The position numbers were made by a program, and so were the translations under genes. 64,000 nucleotides of DNA from a virus. Below the pieces are notes generated by a model that was not told the DNA's origin, made no database searches, and saw only the letters and a list, made by a program, of their open reading frames with translations. Shown here one piece after another: positions 20,742 to 28,900 of the stretch (position 1 is the stretch's first letter; every line of letters begins with the position of its first letter). The stretch is from positions 1 through 64,000 of the IMG/VR virus record IMGVR_UViG_3300046804_004006. The stretch is one strand, 5' to 3'.

Positions 20742-20773
20742 TACAACAGTCGTTCAGTTCTTCTTCACTTCTT

Positions 20774-20941
20774 ATGTCTAGTTCGTATCTCCTAGCACAA
20801 AAGAATAAGTATCGTATCACGTTAGAACTTGACGTTCTCGGTGATTTCGATCCTCATCAGATTGATTGGAAGAAACTCTTTGACCTTGAGCATAATGAAT
20901 CGGTCAAGAGTTATGTAGAAGATCTCTCAGTGCCTTGGTAA
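20774..20941 (+). CDS. Conserved small cyanophage-type protein (55 aa)
   Basis: Contains LLAQKNKYRITLELDVLGDF, a sequence I recognise as a conserved small protein of marine T4-like phages with no assigned function. It follows a clear sigma70-like promoter and stands alone in the gene-poor segment. Confidence 0.75.
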   Translation: MSSSYLLAQKNKYRITLELDVLGDFDPHQIDWKKLFDLEHNESVKSYVEDLSVPW

Positions 20942-21366
20942 TTCTTATACATCAGTGAGTTTATTATCTCTTCGTGTAGATGTTCGTGTGATATAATTAT
21001 ACTTTGCGTTGTTCTTTATACATTCTTCGTGTCAGTTGTTGATATAAACTCAACAATGTGCTGGCAGTTACTATAAAGAACTACGTGGAGATATAATTAT
21101 ATCGTGCTGATTGTTCGTTGTGAGTATAAAGAACTGTGCTGATGTATTAGAATACACTAAGAATTGGTGGTAGTTAATATAAAGAATGACGAATAATAAT
21201 ACTTATTCGTTGTCAGTTCTTTATTCGTTATAGCAGCGATTTTATGTTGTTTGTTATTGTTTATATCGGGCGTTGCGGTTATAAAAACGCTCCACTACCC
21301 TAATCTATAACAACTCCGTACACCGACCTCGATTTATCTCTCATTCAAAAAATTCCGGAGAAAAAA
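20942..21366. other. Non-coding stretch with inverted repeats
   Basis: No gene is supported. GATATAATTAT occurs at 20990 and 21090, exactly 100 bp apart, the second as the 14-bp palindrome GATATAATTATATC. GTTCTTTATA (21011-21020) pairs with TATAAAGAAC (21072-21081), and another TATAAAGAAC (21125-21134) faces GTTCTTTAT at 21217. TG-A-TATAAT at 20989-20997 is a good extended -10. It could encode a structured RNA or a long leader. Confidence 0.55.
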
Positions 21367-21477
21367 ATGTTTACAAAATGGATTCATAAAAACGGCAAAT
21401 CAAGACCAGATAAACGCTGTAAAAATTGTAAGACCCAAGCAAAGGCAAATGGTGCGCGTAAGAGAAAGAAGAAGTAA
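21367..21477 (+). CDS. Small basic CxxC protein (36 aa)
   Basis: GGAG lies nine bases before the ATG. CKNCK makes one Cys pair and the C-terminus is a run of Arg/Lys. Overlaps the next frame by 29 bases. Possibly a nucleic-acid-binding microprotein. Confidence 0.5.
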   Translation: MFTKWIHKNGKSRPDKRCKNCKTQAKANGARKRKKK

Positions 21478-21607
21478 ACCTTATTGGAACTTCTGGAAGG
21501 TTGTCTTAGTGGGATGGATAATTCGCTATCCTGGAAAAATGTTTAAAATTATCGGAGTCCCTCTTGGAATTCTTATAGCAATGATATATAAATCGGTGAC
21601 GAAATAA
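21449..21607 (+). CDS. Small membrane protein (52 aa)
   Basis: Starts inside the previous gene in another frame. A basic, Trp-rich N-terminus precedes a hydrophobic C-terminal segment (FKIIGVPLGILIAMIY). Supported by its uninterrupted frame and membrane-like pattern; no ribosome site is clear. Confidence 0.45.
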   Translation: MVRVRERRSKPYWNFWKVVLVGWIIRYPGKMFKIIGVPLGILIAMIYKSVTK

Positions 21608-21628
21608 AAAATTTCCCGGAAAAATTTT

Positions 21629-21829
21629 ATGAAAAACATCGAAAAATTATATCACATATATGCAAAGGATCGGTGCATATATCACAATCTTCCAGAAAAC
21701 AAATTCTATGAAACCTGGGATATGTTGCACAAAATGGTTGAGCTATTAGGTTCGAATATTTCAACAAAAGATTTACAATATGAGGAAGTATTTGTCAATA
21801 AACTTATATCACTAAACTCATCATATTGA
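21629..21829 (+). CDS. Small helical hypothetical protein (66 aa)
   Basis: Helical (NIEKLYHIYAKDRCIYHNLP) with a possible conserved-phage look, but no named family. The leader TTTCCCGGAAAAATTTT contains an AAATTT-type inverted repeat. Confidence 0.65.
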   Translation: MKNIEKLYHIYAKDRCIYHNLPENKFYETWDMLHKMVELLGSNISTKDLQYEEVFVNKLISLNSSY

Positions 21830-21834
21830 CAAAT

Positions 21835-21842
21835 ACTAAATA
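21835..21842 (+). promoter_or_regulatory. Late-promoter-like octamer, ACTAAATA
   Basis: ACTAAATA lies 35 bases before the glycosyltransferase ATG; the same variant precedes the CTS gene at 6997. Confidence 0.4.
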
Positions 21843-21877
21843 GGACGATAAAATTGATCTGAAGGTTGATTTAACTT

Positions 21878-22645
21878 ATGGCAAAAGGATTTACTGTAAA
21901 AGCAGCAGCACCCAAACCCAAAGAAGGGGAATGGGATTATGATGCGATTAAAGAACGAATGAAAGGTAAGAGTATTGTCTTCTGTTTACCTGGAAGAGGA
22001 TGTTCTTTTATTTTTCTAAAGGCATTTGTACAACTTTGTTTTGATCTTGTACAAAATGGAATGAGTATTCAAATTAGTCAAGATTACTCATCAATGGTTA
22101 ACTTTGCACGTTGTAAGTGTTTAGGTGCAAATGTTCTTCGTGGACCAAAGCAAGTTCCTTGGGATGGAAAACTTCAATATGATTATCAACTTTGGATTGA
22201 CTCGGATATTGTCTTTGATTCTAACAAATTCTGGCAACTCTGTGATCTTTCTTTGAGTGAAGATGGTACTGAGCGTGAGATTACTGCTGGATGGTATGCA
22301 ACAGAAGATGGTCACACAACCTCTGTCGCACATTGGTTAGAAGAAGATGATTTCCGCAAAAATGGTGGAGTTATGAATCACGAAACTGTGGAATCAATCA
22401 GCAAGCGTCGTAAGCCATTCACTGTAGATTACACAGGTTTTGGGTGGGTTATGATTAAGAATGGTGTTTTTGAAAATCTTGAATATCCCTGGTTTGCTCC
22501 AAAGATGCAAGTCTTTGAGTCTGGTAATGTTCAAGATATGTGTGGAGAGGATGTATCATTCTGTCTTGATGCAAAAGAAGCAGGATTTGAGATCTGGTGT
22601 GATCCTCGAATTCGTGTAGGACATGAGAAAACTCGTATTATTTGA
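21878..22645 (+). CDS. Glycosyltransferase, GT-A-like
   Basis: The 255-residue protein has a DSD motif in LWIDSDIVFD (residues ~106-113), the metal/nucleotide-sugar DxD of GT-A enzymes. GEDVSFCLDAKEAGFEIWCD near the C-terminus matches the (E)D-fold element of such transferases. Similar proteins occur beside late genes in marine T4-like phages. It may modify virion proteins, DNA or host surface glycans; the acceptor cannot be inferred. The first 20 residues are a low-complexity extension. Confidence 0.8.
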   Translation: MAKGFTVKAAAPKPKEGEWDYDAIKERMKGKSIVFCLPGRGCSFIFLKAFVQLCFDLVQNGMSIQISQDYSSMVNFARCKCLGANVLRGPKQVPWDGKLQYDYQLWIDSDIVFDSNKFWQLCDLSLSEDGTEREITAGWYATEDGHTTSVAHWLEEDDFRKNGGVMNHETVESISKRRKPFTVDYTGFGWVMIKNGVFENLEYPWFAPKMQVFESGNVQDMCGEDVSFCLDAKEAGFEIWCDPRIRVGHEKTRII

Positions 22646-22657
22646 TGGAGGTAATGT

Positions 22658-22798
22658 ATGGCAAAGGGTGGATCTAGTAAGGTAATTTTTGAACCTGGAG
22701 CTCCAAAGAAGACTCGTCAGGGTCGTTCTCCTCGCACTTTACTCAGTGCAACTTCTCGTAATGGACGTAAAAAAAAGTATAGGGGACAAGGTAAATAA
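22658..22798 (+). CDS. Conserved small basic phage protein (46 aa)
   Basis: The sequence MAKGGSSKVIFEPGAPKK and a basic RKKKYRGQGK end are familiar from cyanomyovirus genomes, where it is a conserved protein of unknown role. GGAGGT precedes the ATG. A terminator follows. Confidence 0.75.
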   Translation: MAKGGSSKVIFEPGAPKKTRQGRSPRTLLSATSRNGRKKKYRGQGK

Positions 22799-22806
22799 AT
22801 TTTTTT

Positions 22807-22840
22807 AGAGTGCTTAAATAAAAATAAGCACTCTTTTTTT
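22807..22840 (+). terminator. Rho-independent terminator
   Basis: AGAGTGCTTA (22807-22816) pairs perfectly with TAAGCACTCT (22825-22834) around an A-rich loop and is followed by T residues to 22840. The next gene's ATG starts at 22841. Confidence 0.88.
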
Positions 22841-23311
22841 ATGTTTTCAGAAAAAGAACTTTACATTCTCAATTGGATCAAGAAAGTTTCAGAATTAAGA
22901 CCCGAACTAAATGGATTTGCAATTTGTCCATTTGCAGCAAAGTCTAAATTTAAAATTGTAGAATGTTCAGTAGAAGAAATATATCCTATTGAAGGGTATG
23001 AGGTAATTATTTTTATCGTTGAAGACTATCTAGACCTAAATTCCATTAACTTTTGGGTTGATCATCACAATTCAATGCATAAGAATTGGAAATTTTTTGA
23101 AGATTGTGGTTTATATGATACTTATATTAATGGGGTTCAGACCAATAATGGAAAATATAACTTGATTTTGGGACAACCAACTGATAAACTGCGTAAATTT
23201 CGCGAAAAATTAGCAAAAACTGATTATTATAAGATGTGGGATGAAGAATATTTGAAGGAAATTCTCGAAGATGACTATGATATAATTAGAAGTGGGATAG
23301 CAACCCCGTAA
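22841..23311 (+). CDS. Conserved hypothetical phage protein (156 aa)
   Basis: Mixed alpha/beta protein (AICPFAAKSKFKIVECS; EVIIFIVEDYLDLNSINFWV) without a recognised catalytic motif. Similar proteins seem to accompany virion gene clusters of marine T4-like phages. The ATG immediately follows a terminator T-run and lacks a Shine-Dalgarno; no later ATG occurs in the first 70 residues. Function unknown. Confidence 0.75.
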   Translation: MFSEKELYILNWIKKVSELRPELNGFAICPFAAKSKFKIVECSVEEIYPIEGYEVIIFIVEDYLDLNSINFWVDHHNSMHKNWKFFEDCGLYDTYINGVQTNNGKYNLILGQPTDKLRKFREKLAKTDYYKMWDEEYLKEILEDDYDIIRSGIATP

Positions 23312-23344
23312 AAAGTTCTGATTTAACAGATCAGGAGCTAAAAA

Positions 23345-23602
23345 ATGACCAAACAAGTTGATAAAGACAAAAATTTTATGAGAAGTGAATGGGGAACTCA
23401 ATATTTGTCTTCGGAGTACGGTTGGGAAGCAAAAATTGACAATCAAAAAATGCTTCGTGAGATTGCAAATGACGATTTAACGCCCAAAAAGCATGATTTT
23501 TTCCATCAAAATGAAATTCATGCTCAAATTCGCAATGATAATGACTATGATGACTGGGAATATGGCACAGAACCACTTTATGAATCAAAAAATCCCGAAT
23601 AA
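23345..23602 (+). CDS. Hypothetical protein upstream of gp25 (85 aa)
   Basis: Polar, Trp/Asp/Asn-rich protein with no recognised domain. AGGAGC lies ten bases before the ATG. It occupies the place where T4 has gene 53, but it is much shorter and I see no gp53 similarity. Confidence 0.7.
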   Translation: MTKQVDKDKNFMRSEWGTQYLSSEYGWEAKIDNQKMLREIANDDLTPKKHDFFHQNEIHAQIRNDNDYDDWEYGTEPLYESKNPE

Positions 23603-23605
23603 ATA
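23598..23605 (+). promoter_or_regulatory. T4-type late promoter, AATAAATA
   Basis: Lies 20 bases before the gp25 start and opens the main virion block. Confidence 0.65.
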
Positions 23606-23625
23606 AGATAGAATTATCATATTCA

Positions 23626-24027
23626 ATGCCTCTAGAGAGAGTAAGTCAGGGATTTAAAGACATTAGTATGACATTTCAGGCGAATCCCCTGAATAACGAT
23701 CTTATTGCGTTAAAAAATGAAAGTGCTATTGCACGTTCAATACGTAATATTGTTTTTACTCTCCCTGGAGAAAAATTTTTCAATGAAAATTTTGGATCTA
23801 AGATTTCTAGAACTATTTTTGAAAATGTAGATAATATCTCAGCATCAATTATAGTCGATGAAATACGTCAATCAATTATAAACTATGAGACTAGAGTTCA
23901 ATTGATTGATGTCCAAGCATATCCAGACTATGATAATGGTAGTTTTGATGTGGTACTTATATACAATATAATAGGTGCAGATGTTCCTGCACAACAGTTA
24001 CAATTTGTTTTGCAACCAACTAGGTAA
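23626..24027 (+). CDS. 25: Baseplate wedge subunit gp25
   Basis: The 133-residue protein has the gp25/IraD-type signature SIRNIVFTLPGEKFF followed by NFGSKISRTIFE (residues ~39-65). It belongs to the 'lysozyme-like' wedge family and is the length expected of T4 gp25 (132). In T4-type baseplates gp25 sits with gp6 and gp53 in the wedge core. The gp6 gene begins one base after its stop. Confidence 0.92.
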   Translation: MPLERVSQGFKDISMTFQANPLNNDLIALKNESAIARSIRNIVFTLPGEKFFNENFGSKISRTIFENVDNISASIIVDEIRQSIINYETRVQLIDVQAYPDYDNGSFDVVLIYNIIGADVPAQQLQFVLQPTR

Positions 24028-24028
24028 A

Positions 24029-25954
24029 ATGCCGTTAGTCAATTTTTCTAACCTAGATTTCGATCAGGTTAAAACAACAATTAGGGATTACTTAAAATCT
24101 AATTCTAACTTTACTGACTATGATTTTGAGGGATCTAATCTCTCTACAATTATTGATGTTTTGGCATATAATACCTATATTACTTCATATAATGCAAATA
24201 TGGTTGCAAATGAAGTTTTCATTGATAGTGCGACCTTGAGAGAGAACGTAGTTGCACTTGCAAGAAATATAGGATACATACCTCGTTCAAGAAAAGCAGC
24301 AAGAGCAACAATTAGTTTTTTCATAGACACGACAAACATAACACCAATTCCAACATCAATTACTTTAAAAAAAGGTTCTGTGGCTTCAACAACAGGATCT
24401 TTTGGAAATCAATCTTTTGTATTTTCAATTCTCAATGACATAACGGTCCCTGTCATTGATGGTATTGCATCATTTAATGATATTGAAATTTATCAAGGTG
24501 TTTTACTGACAAGTAATTTTACTGTTGATTCGAGACAACCAAATCAAAGATACATTCTTCCAAATAGCGGAATTGATACTGATTTAATTTCTGTAGTTGT
24601 AAAATCTAGTCAACAAGCAACCCAACAAGTAAAATATAGTAAACAAGATAGTTTATTTGATATTAATAGAGAATCTAAAGTTTATTTTTTACAAGAAATT
24701 GAAGATGAAAGATATGAACTGATTTTTGGCGATGGAATTTTTGGAAAAAAACTTGATCAAGATAATTATATTACCGCAAATTACATTGTTTCAAATGGCG
24801 ATAGTGCAAATGGAATAAGTCAATTTACTTTTTCCGGCACATTATCATACACAAGAAATTCAATAGAATATACAGTAACCTCTGGAATTTCTCTTTTAAC
24901 AACAGGATTGACTTCCTCGGGAGGAGAAAATATTGAGTCTGTGGAGTCTATTAAAAAATATGCTCCAAGGATATACTCTTCTCAAAACAGAGCAGTAACG
25001 GCAAATGATTATGAAACTTTAATCCCAGAAAAAATTTACCCAGAAACAGAGTCCATATCTGTTTTTGGGGGAGAAGAATTGATTCCGCCACAATATGGAA
25101 AAGTATTCATAAGTATTAAACCAAGATCTGGTGACTTTTTACCAAATCTTATAAAAGAAAATATTAAAAGAGACTTAAAAAAATATGCAGTTGCTGGAAT
25201 AGTTCCGGAAATTTTAGACTTAAAATATTTGTATATAGAGTCTGATTCAAAAGTTTATTATAATACTAATCTTGCTCCGAGTTCTTCTTACGTTTCTAGT
25301 ATCGTTCAAAGTAACGCAAATAAGTATGCAGAATCTACAGAATTAAATAAATACGGTGCTAGATTTAAATATAGTAAATTTTTGAAGATAATTGATGATA
25401 GTCACGAATCAGTTACTTCAAATATAACAACTCTTCAAATGAGAAGAGATTTGAGAGTGGTATTAAATAGTTTTGCGGAATATCAAATAGGATTTGGTAA
25501 TGAATTTTATATTAAATCTATGAGTGGATATAATATAAGATCCTCTTCTTTTAGAGTTGCGGATATTCAACAAGATGTTTATCTTTCTGATATACCAAAT
25601 TCAGATAGACTTACTGGATCTTTGTTTCTTTTTACTGTTCCTACAGTAAATTCATCTTCACCAACAATTCTAAGAAGAAATGTTGGAAATATTAATTATA
25701 AAAATGGAATAATAACATTAAATCCAATTAACATCTTATCTGGAAAAATAAAAGATGGACAAACAATTATAGAAATTTCTGCAGTTCCTAAATCAAATGA
25801 TGTAATAGGATTACAAGATCTTTATTTGCAACTAGATATAAGTAAGAGTAATTTTGAAATGGTCATAGATGAAATTTCATCTGGTTTAGATCCTTCGGCA
25901 TCAAATTACATAGTAACATCCAGCTACAGTAACGGGAATTTAGTAAGATCATAA
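24029..25954 (+). CDS. 6: Baseplate wedge subunit gp6
   Basis: The 641-residue protein (T4 gp6 is 660) opens with NFSNLDFDQVKTTIRDYL and IDVLAYNTYITSYNANM, the gp6/baseplate-J-like signature. GIPTSITLKKGS-type strands and an ANDYE motif follow (~320). I chose the ATG one base after the gp25 stop; upstream in-frame codons overlap gp25. Wedge ring component next to gp25 and gp7. Confidence 0.92.
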   Translation: MPLVNFSNLDFDQVKTTIRDYLKSNSNFTDYDFEGSNLSTIIDVLAYNTYITSYNANMVANEVFIDSATLRENVVALARNIGYIPRSRKAARATISFFIDTTNITPIPTSITLKKGSVASTTGSFGNQSFVFSILNDITVPVIDGIASFNDIEIYQGVLLTSNFTVDSRQPNQRYILPNSGIDTDLISVVVKSSQQATQQVKYSKQDSLFDINRESKVYFLQEIEDERYELIFGDGIFGKKLDQDNYITANYIVSNGDSANGISQFTFSGTLSYTRNSIEYTVTSGISLLTTGLTSSGGENIESVESIKKYAPRIYSSQNRAVTANDYETLIPEKIYPETESISVFGGEELIPPQYGKVFISIKPRSGDFLPNLIKENIKRDLKKYAVAGIVPEILDLKYLYIESDSKVYYNTNLAPSSSYVSSIVQSNANKYAESTELNKYGARFKYSKFLKIIDDSHESVTSNITTLQMRRDLRVVLNSFAEYQIGFGNEFYIKSMSGYNIRSSSFRVADIQQDVYLSDIPNSDRLTGSLFLFTVPTVNSSSPTILRRNVGNINYKNGIITLNPINILSGKIKDGQTIIEISAVPKSNDVIGLQDLYLQLDISKSNFEMVIDEISSGLDPSASNYIVTSSYSNGNLVRS

Positions 25955-25955
25955 A

Positions 25956-28900
25956 ATGACAGACAAAAGAGTTCAATTTAATACTATTGTTCAGAATCAA
26001 CTCCCTGCATATGTTAGAGAGGAGTTTCCTTTAATTTCTGAATTTTTAAAGCAGTATTATCTTTCACAAGAATTTCAAGGTGCTCCAACTGATTTAATTC
26101 AAAATATTGATCAATATATTCGATTAAATGAGACCACAAATCTTGTAGATTCTGTCATTTTAAAATCAAACATATCTTTTGTTGATACTACAATTGAAGT
26201 AGATTTAGGATTTTCTCCTACAGGAACAAATGGGTTTCCGGATTCTTATGGATTAATTAAAATTGATGATGAAATTATTTTATATACCTCAAAAACTTCC
26301 ACTGCAAATTCTGCTTCATTTAATGGATGTATAAGAGGATTTAGTGGCATTTCTTCTTTGAACGATCAAACTGCCACTGGAGAATTGGTATTTTCTACCA
26401 GTTCTGCGGAAGAGCACATTGGAACAGAATATAATTCGGATGGATCAATAAAACAAAAGGGATCAACGATATTAAACTTAAGTAACTTATTCTTAAAACA
26501 ATTTTTACTTAAGACAAAGTATCAACTTCTTCCGGGTTTAGAAGACAGAGAATTATTTTCTGACTTAAATGAAGATCTTTTTATAAAACAGTCTAAAGAT
26601 TTTTATGGAAGTAAAGGCACTGACGAGTCTTTTAAAATTCTCTTCAAGTCTCTTTATGACGAAGAAGTAAAAATTATTAAACCTAAAGATTTTCTTCTTA
26701 CTCCATCAAATGCACAATACACTATCACAAATGATTTAGTTGTTGAAAGTATTTCAGGAGATCCTCTAGAACTTAAAAACTCAACACTATATCAAAATTC
26801 ATATCTTGATAATTTTACAAAATCATATGCACCTATCACATCAGTAGAAAAAATATCTTCTAGAGATGGAAAAACTTTTTATAAACTTAGTGTAGATGCT
26901 GGTTATAATAGGGATATTGTAGTTGATGGAGCAACTTATGGAAACTTTTTAGTTCACCCAAAAACTAAAGTAATAGGAGAAGTATCTCCAAATTCAACAA
27001 TTCTTGATGTAGACTCAACGGTAGGATTTCCAACTTCTGGGCAACTTTTTGCTAGTTATAATGACGGAACAGCGGGAGTTATTTCATATACATCCAAATC
27101 ATTAACTCAATTTTATGGTTGTTCAAATATTGTAAAATCTATTAATAATGCAGAGAATGTTGGATTAAACACTTATGCATCAAATAGTGATGGAAGTATT
27201 AAAGTCAGGATCAATTCTGTTATTAGTGGTTTAGATGTGAGAAGTGATACTCGTTATCTATCTCCCAAAGAATCTATACAGATAAAAACATTAGGAGTTT
27301 CTGCAAAAGACTTTATATCAAAAAACTGGTATTATAATATTTCATCCAGATACGAAGTTCAAGGTAGTCCAGTTTTAATAGATACCTCCGATAAAACATA
27401 CAGATTAACCCTGAAAACTCCCCACTATCTTAAGATTGGAGATTCTATATCAATTGTAGATAGTAATAATGCATCGAAGTCCTCTACTGTAGTTGATATT
27501 AACTCAGAGTATTCAATAACCATTAGAGATCAAGGTGAACTATCTTTATCAACAAACTACACTATTAAAAGAAATATTCTAAAACCAATTTCAAATACAT
27601 TTTCAAATTTATCTTCATATACATCAAATGTTCAAAATGTATATAAGGATTCTGGAAAAACTTTATTAGCATCTAATTCAATTCCATCATATTATCGCCA
27701 ACCATTAAATGTAATTGATAGATCTATTACTTTTTCCGGAACTTTTATTGGAGATGAATTTGTAATATCAAATAAAGATCACGGTTTTTATACTGGAGAT
27801 GTAGTATATTATACTCCACAAAAGGTTACTACAACATCATTTAGTGATGATGGAATTGAAATTCAACAAACATCTATACAGTCTTCTTTGTTTGATGAAG
27901 GACTTTATTTCATCAAACGAGTTAACGAAACCGCAGTTAAATTTGCAAAAAGTAAATTTGACATTTACTATTCTGAATTATATAAGGATGACTCATCTAA
28001 ATCTAAGTATGTCAAATTAACTGAATCTAAAAGTGTTTCTGATAACAAAATAGAAATTTATAAATTTAATTCAAAAACAGTATTACCACAAAAAATACTT
28101 AGGGAAATACAAGATCCAATAAGTGATGGAAAAACCTATCCAACCTCCCCAGGATTTAATGGTATACTTGTCAATGGAGTGGAAATTTTAAACTACAAAT
28201 CAAGCGATGTAATTTATCATGGAAAAATAAACTCCATTGATATTTTATCGCCGGGATTGGATTACGATGTCATCAATCCACCGGAATTAAAAATTAGCGA
28301 TAGAATTGGAACAGGAGCTACTGGATATGTTTCTGTTAATGGTTCATTAAGAGAAATACAGATTATAGATCCTGGATTTGACTATGTTGATGTCCCAACA
28401 GTTAAGATTACTGGTGGTAATGGATCAGGAGCTTTAGCTTCTGTAAATATGAAGTTAATAGATTATTATGCAAGTTTTAATTCAGATTCCGCATCAAATC
28501 AAATTGGAATAGGTGTGACGGTTTCAACTATAGGATTTAGCACTTATCATAAATTTAGAGATGGAGAAACTGTAATATATGATCCAAAATATCAACAATC
28601 TGTAGGTGGTATAACCACAAACTCAACTTATTTTGTTTCAGTAAAAGATTCTAATACAGTAAAACTTCATAAAACATTTGATGATGCAGTTTCTGGAATC
28701 AACACTATTACTCTAACTTCTTATGGATCTGGAATACATTACCTTAAATCGTATAATAAAAAGTCAGTAGTTGGTTCCATCAACGTAGTTTCTGGTGGTT
28801 CTAATTATCAAAATAAAAAAAGAACAACAGATATTACCGGAATAAGTACATCTTTAAATCAAGTTACTATCACCAACCATGATTATCAATCCGGAGAAAT

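Larger units (their letters stand above)
19623..20773. other. Gene-poor segment with repeats, possible origin/regulatory region
   Basis: No convincing gene on either strand in 1151 bp. It holds the 10-bp tandem repeat (19785-19865) with flanking 27-base imperfect copies of TCAGGTCTTGTGATCTT. There is a TTGACA-17 bp-TAGAGT promoter-like pair at 20146-20174, a GTCC/GGAC hairpin at 20224-20234 and a 7-bp stem CTGATTG/CAATCAG (20267-20273 with 20304-20310). Then come the four 70-bp-spaced repeats. Its position between early-type and late blocks suits an origin or control region, but no origin protein site is identifiable by eye. Confidence 0.6.

Noticed and set aside
20587-20820. 77-codon minus-strand frame
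   Set aside because: It is antisense to the promoter and start of the conserved 55-aa gene at 20774.
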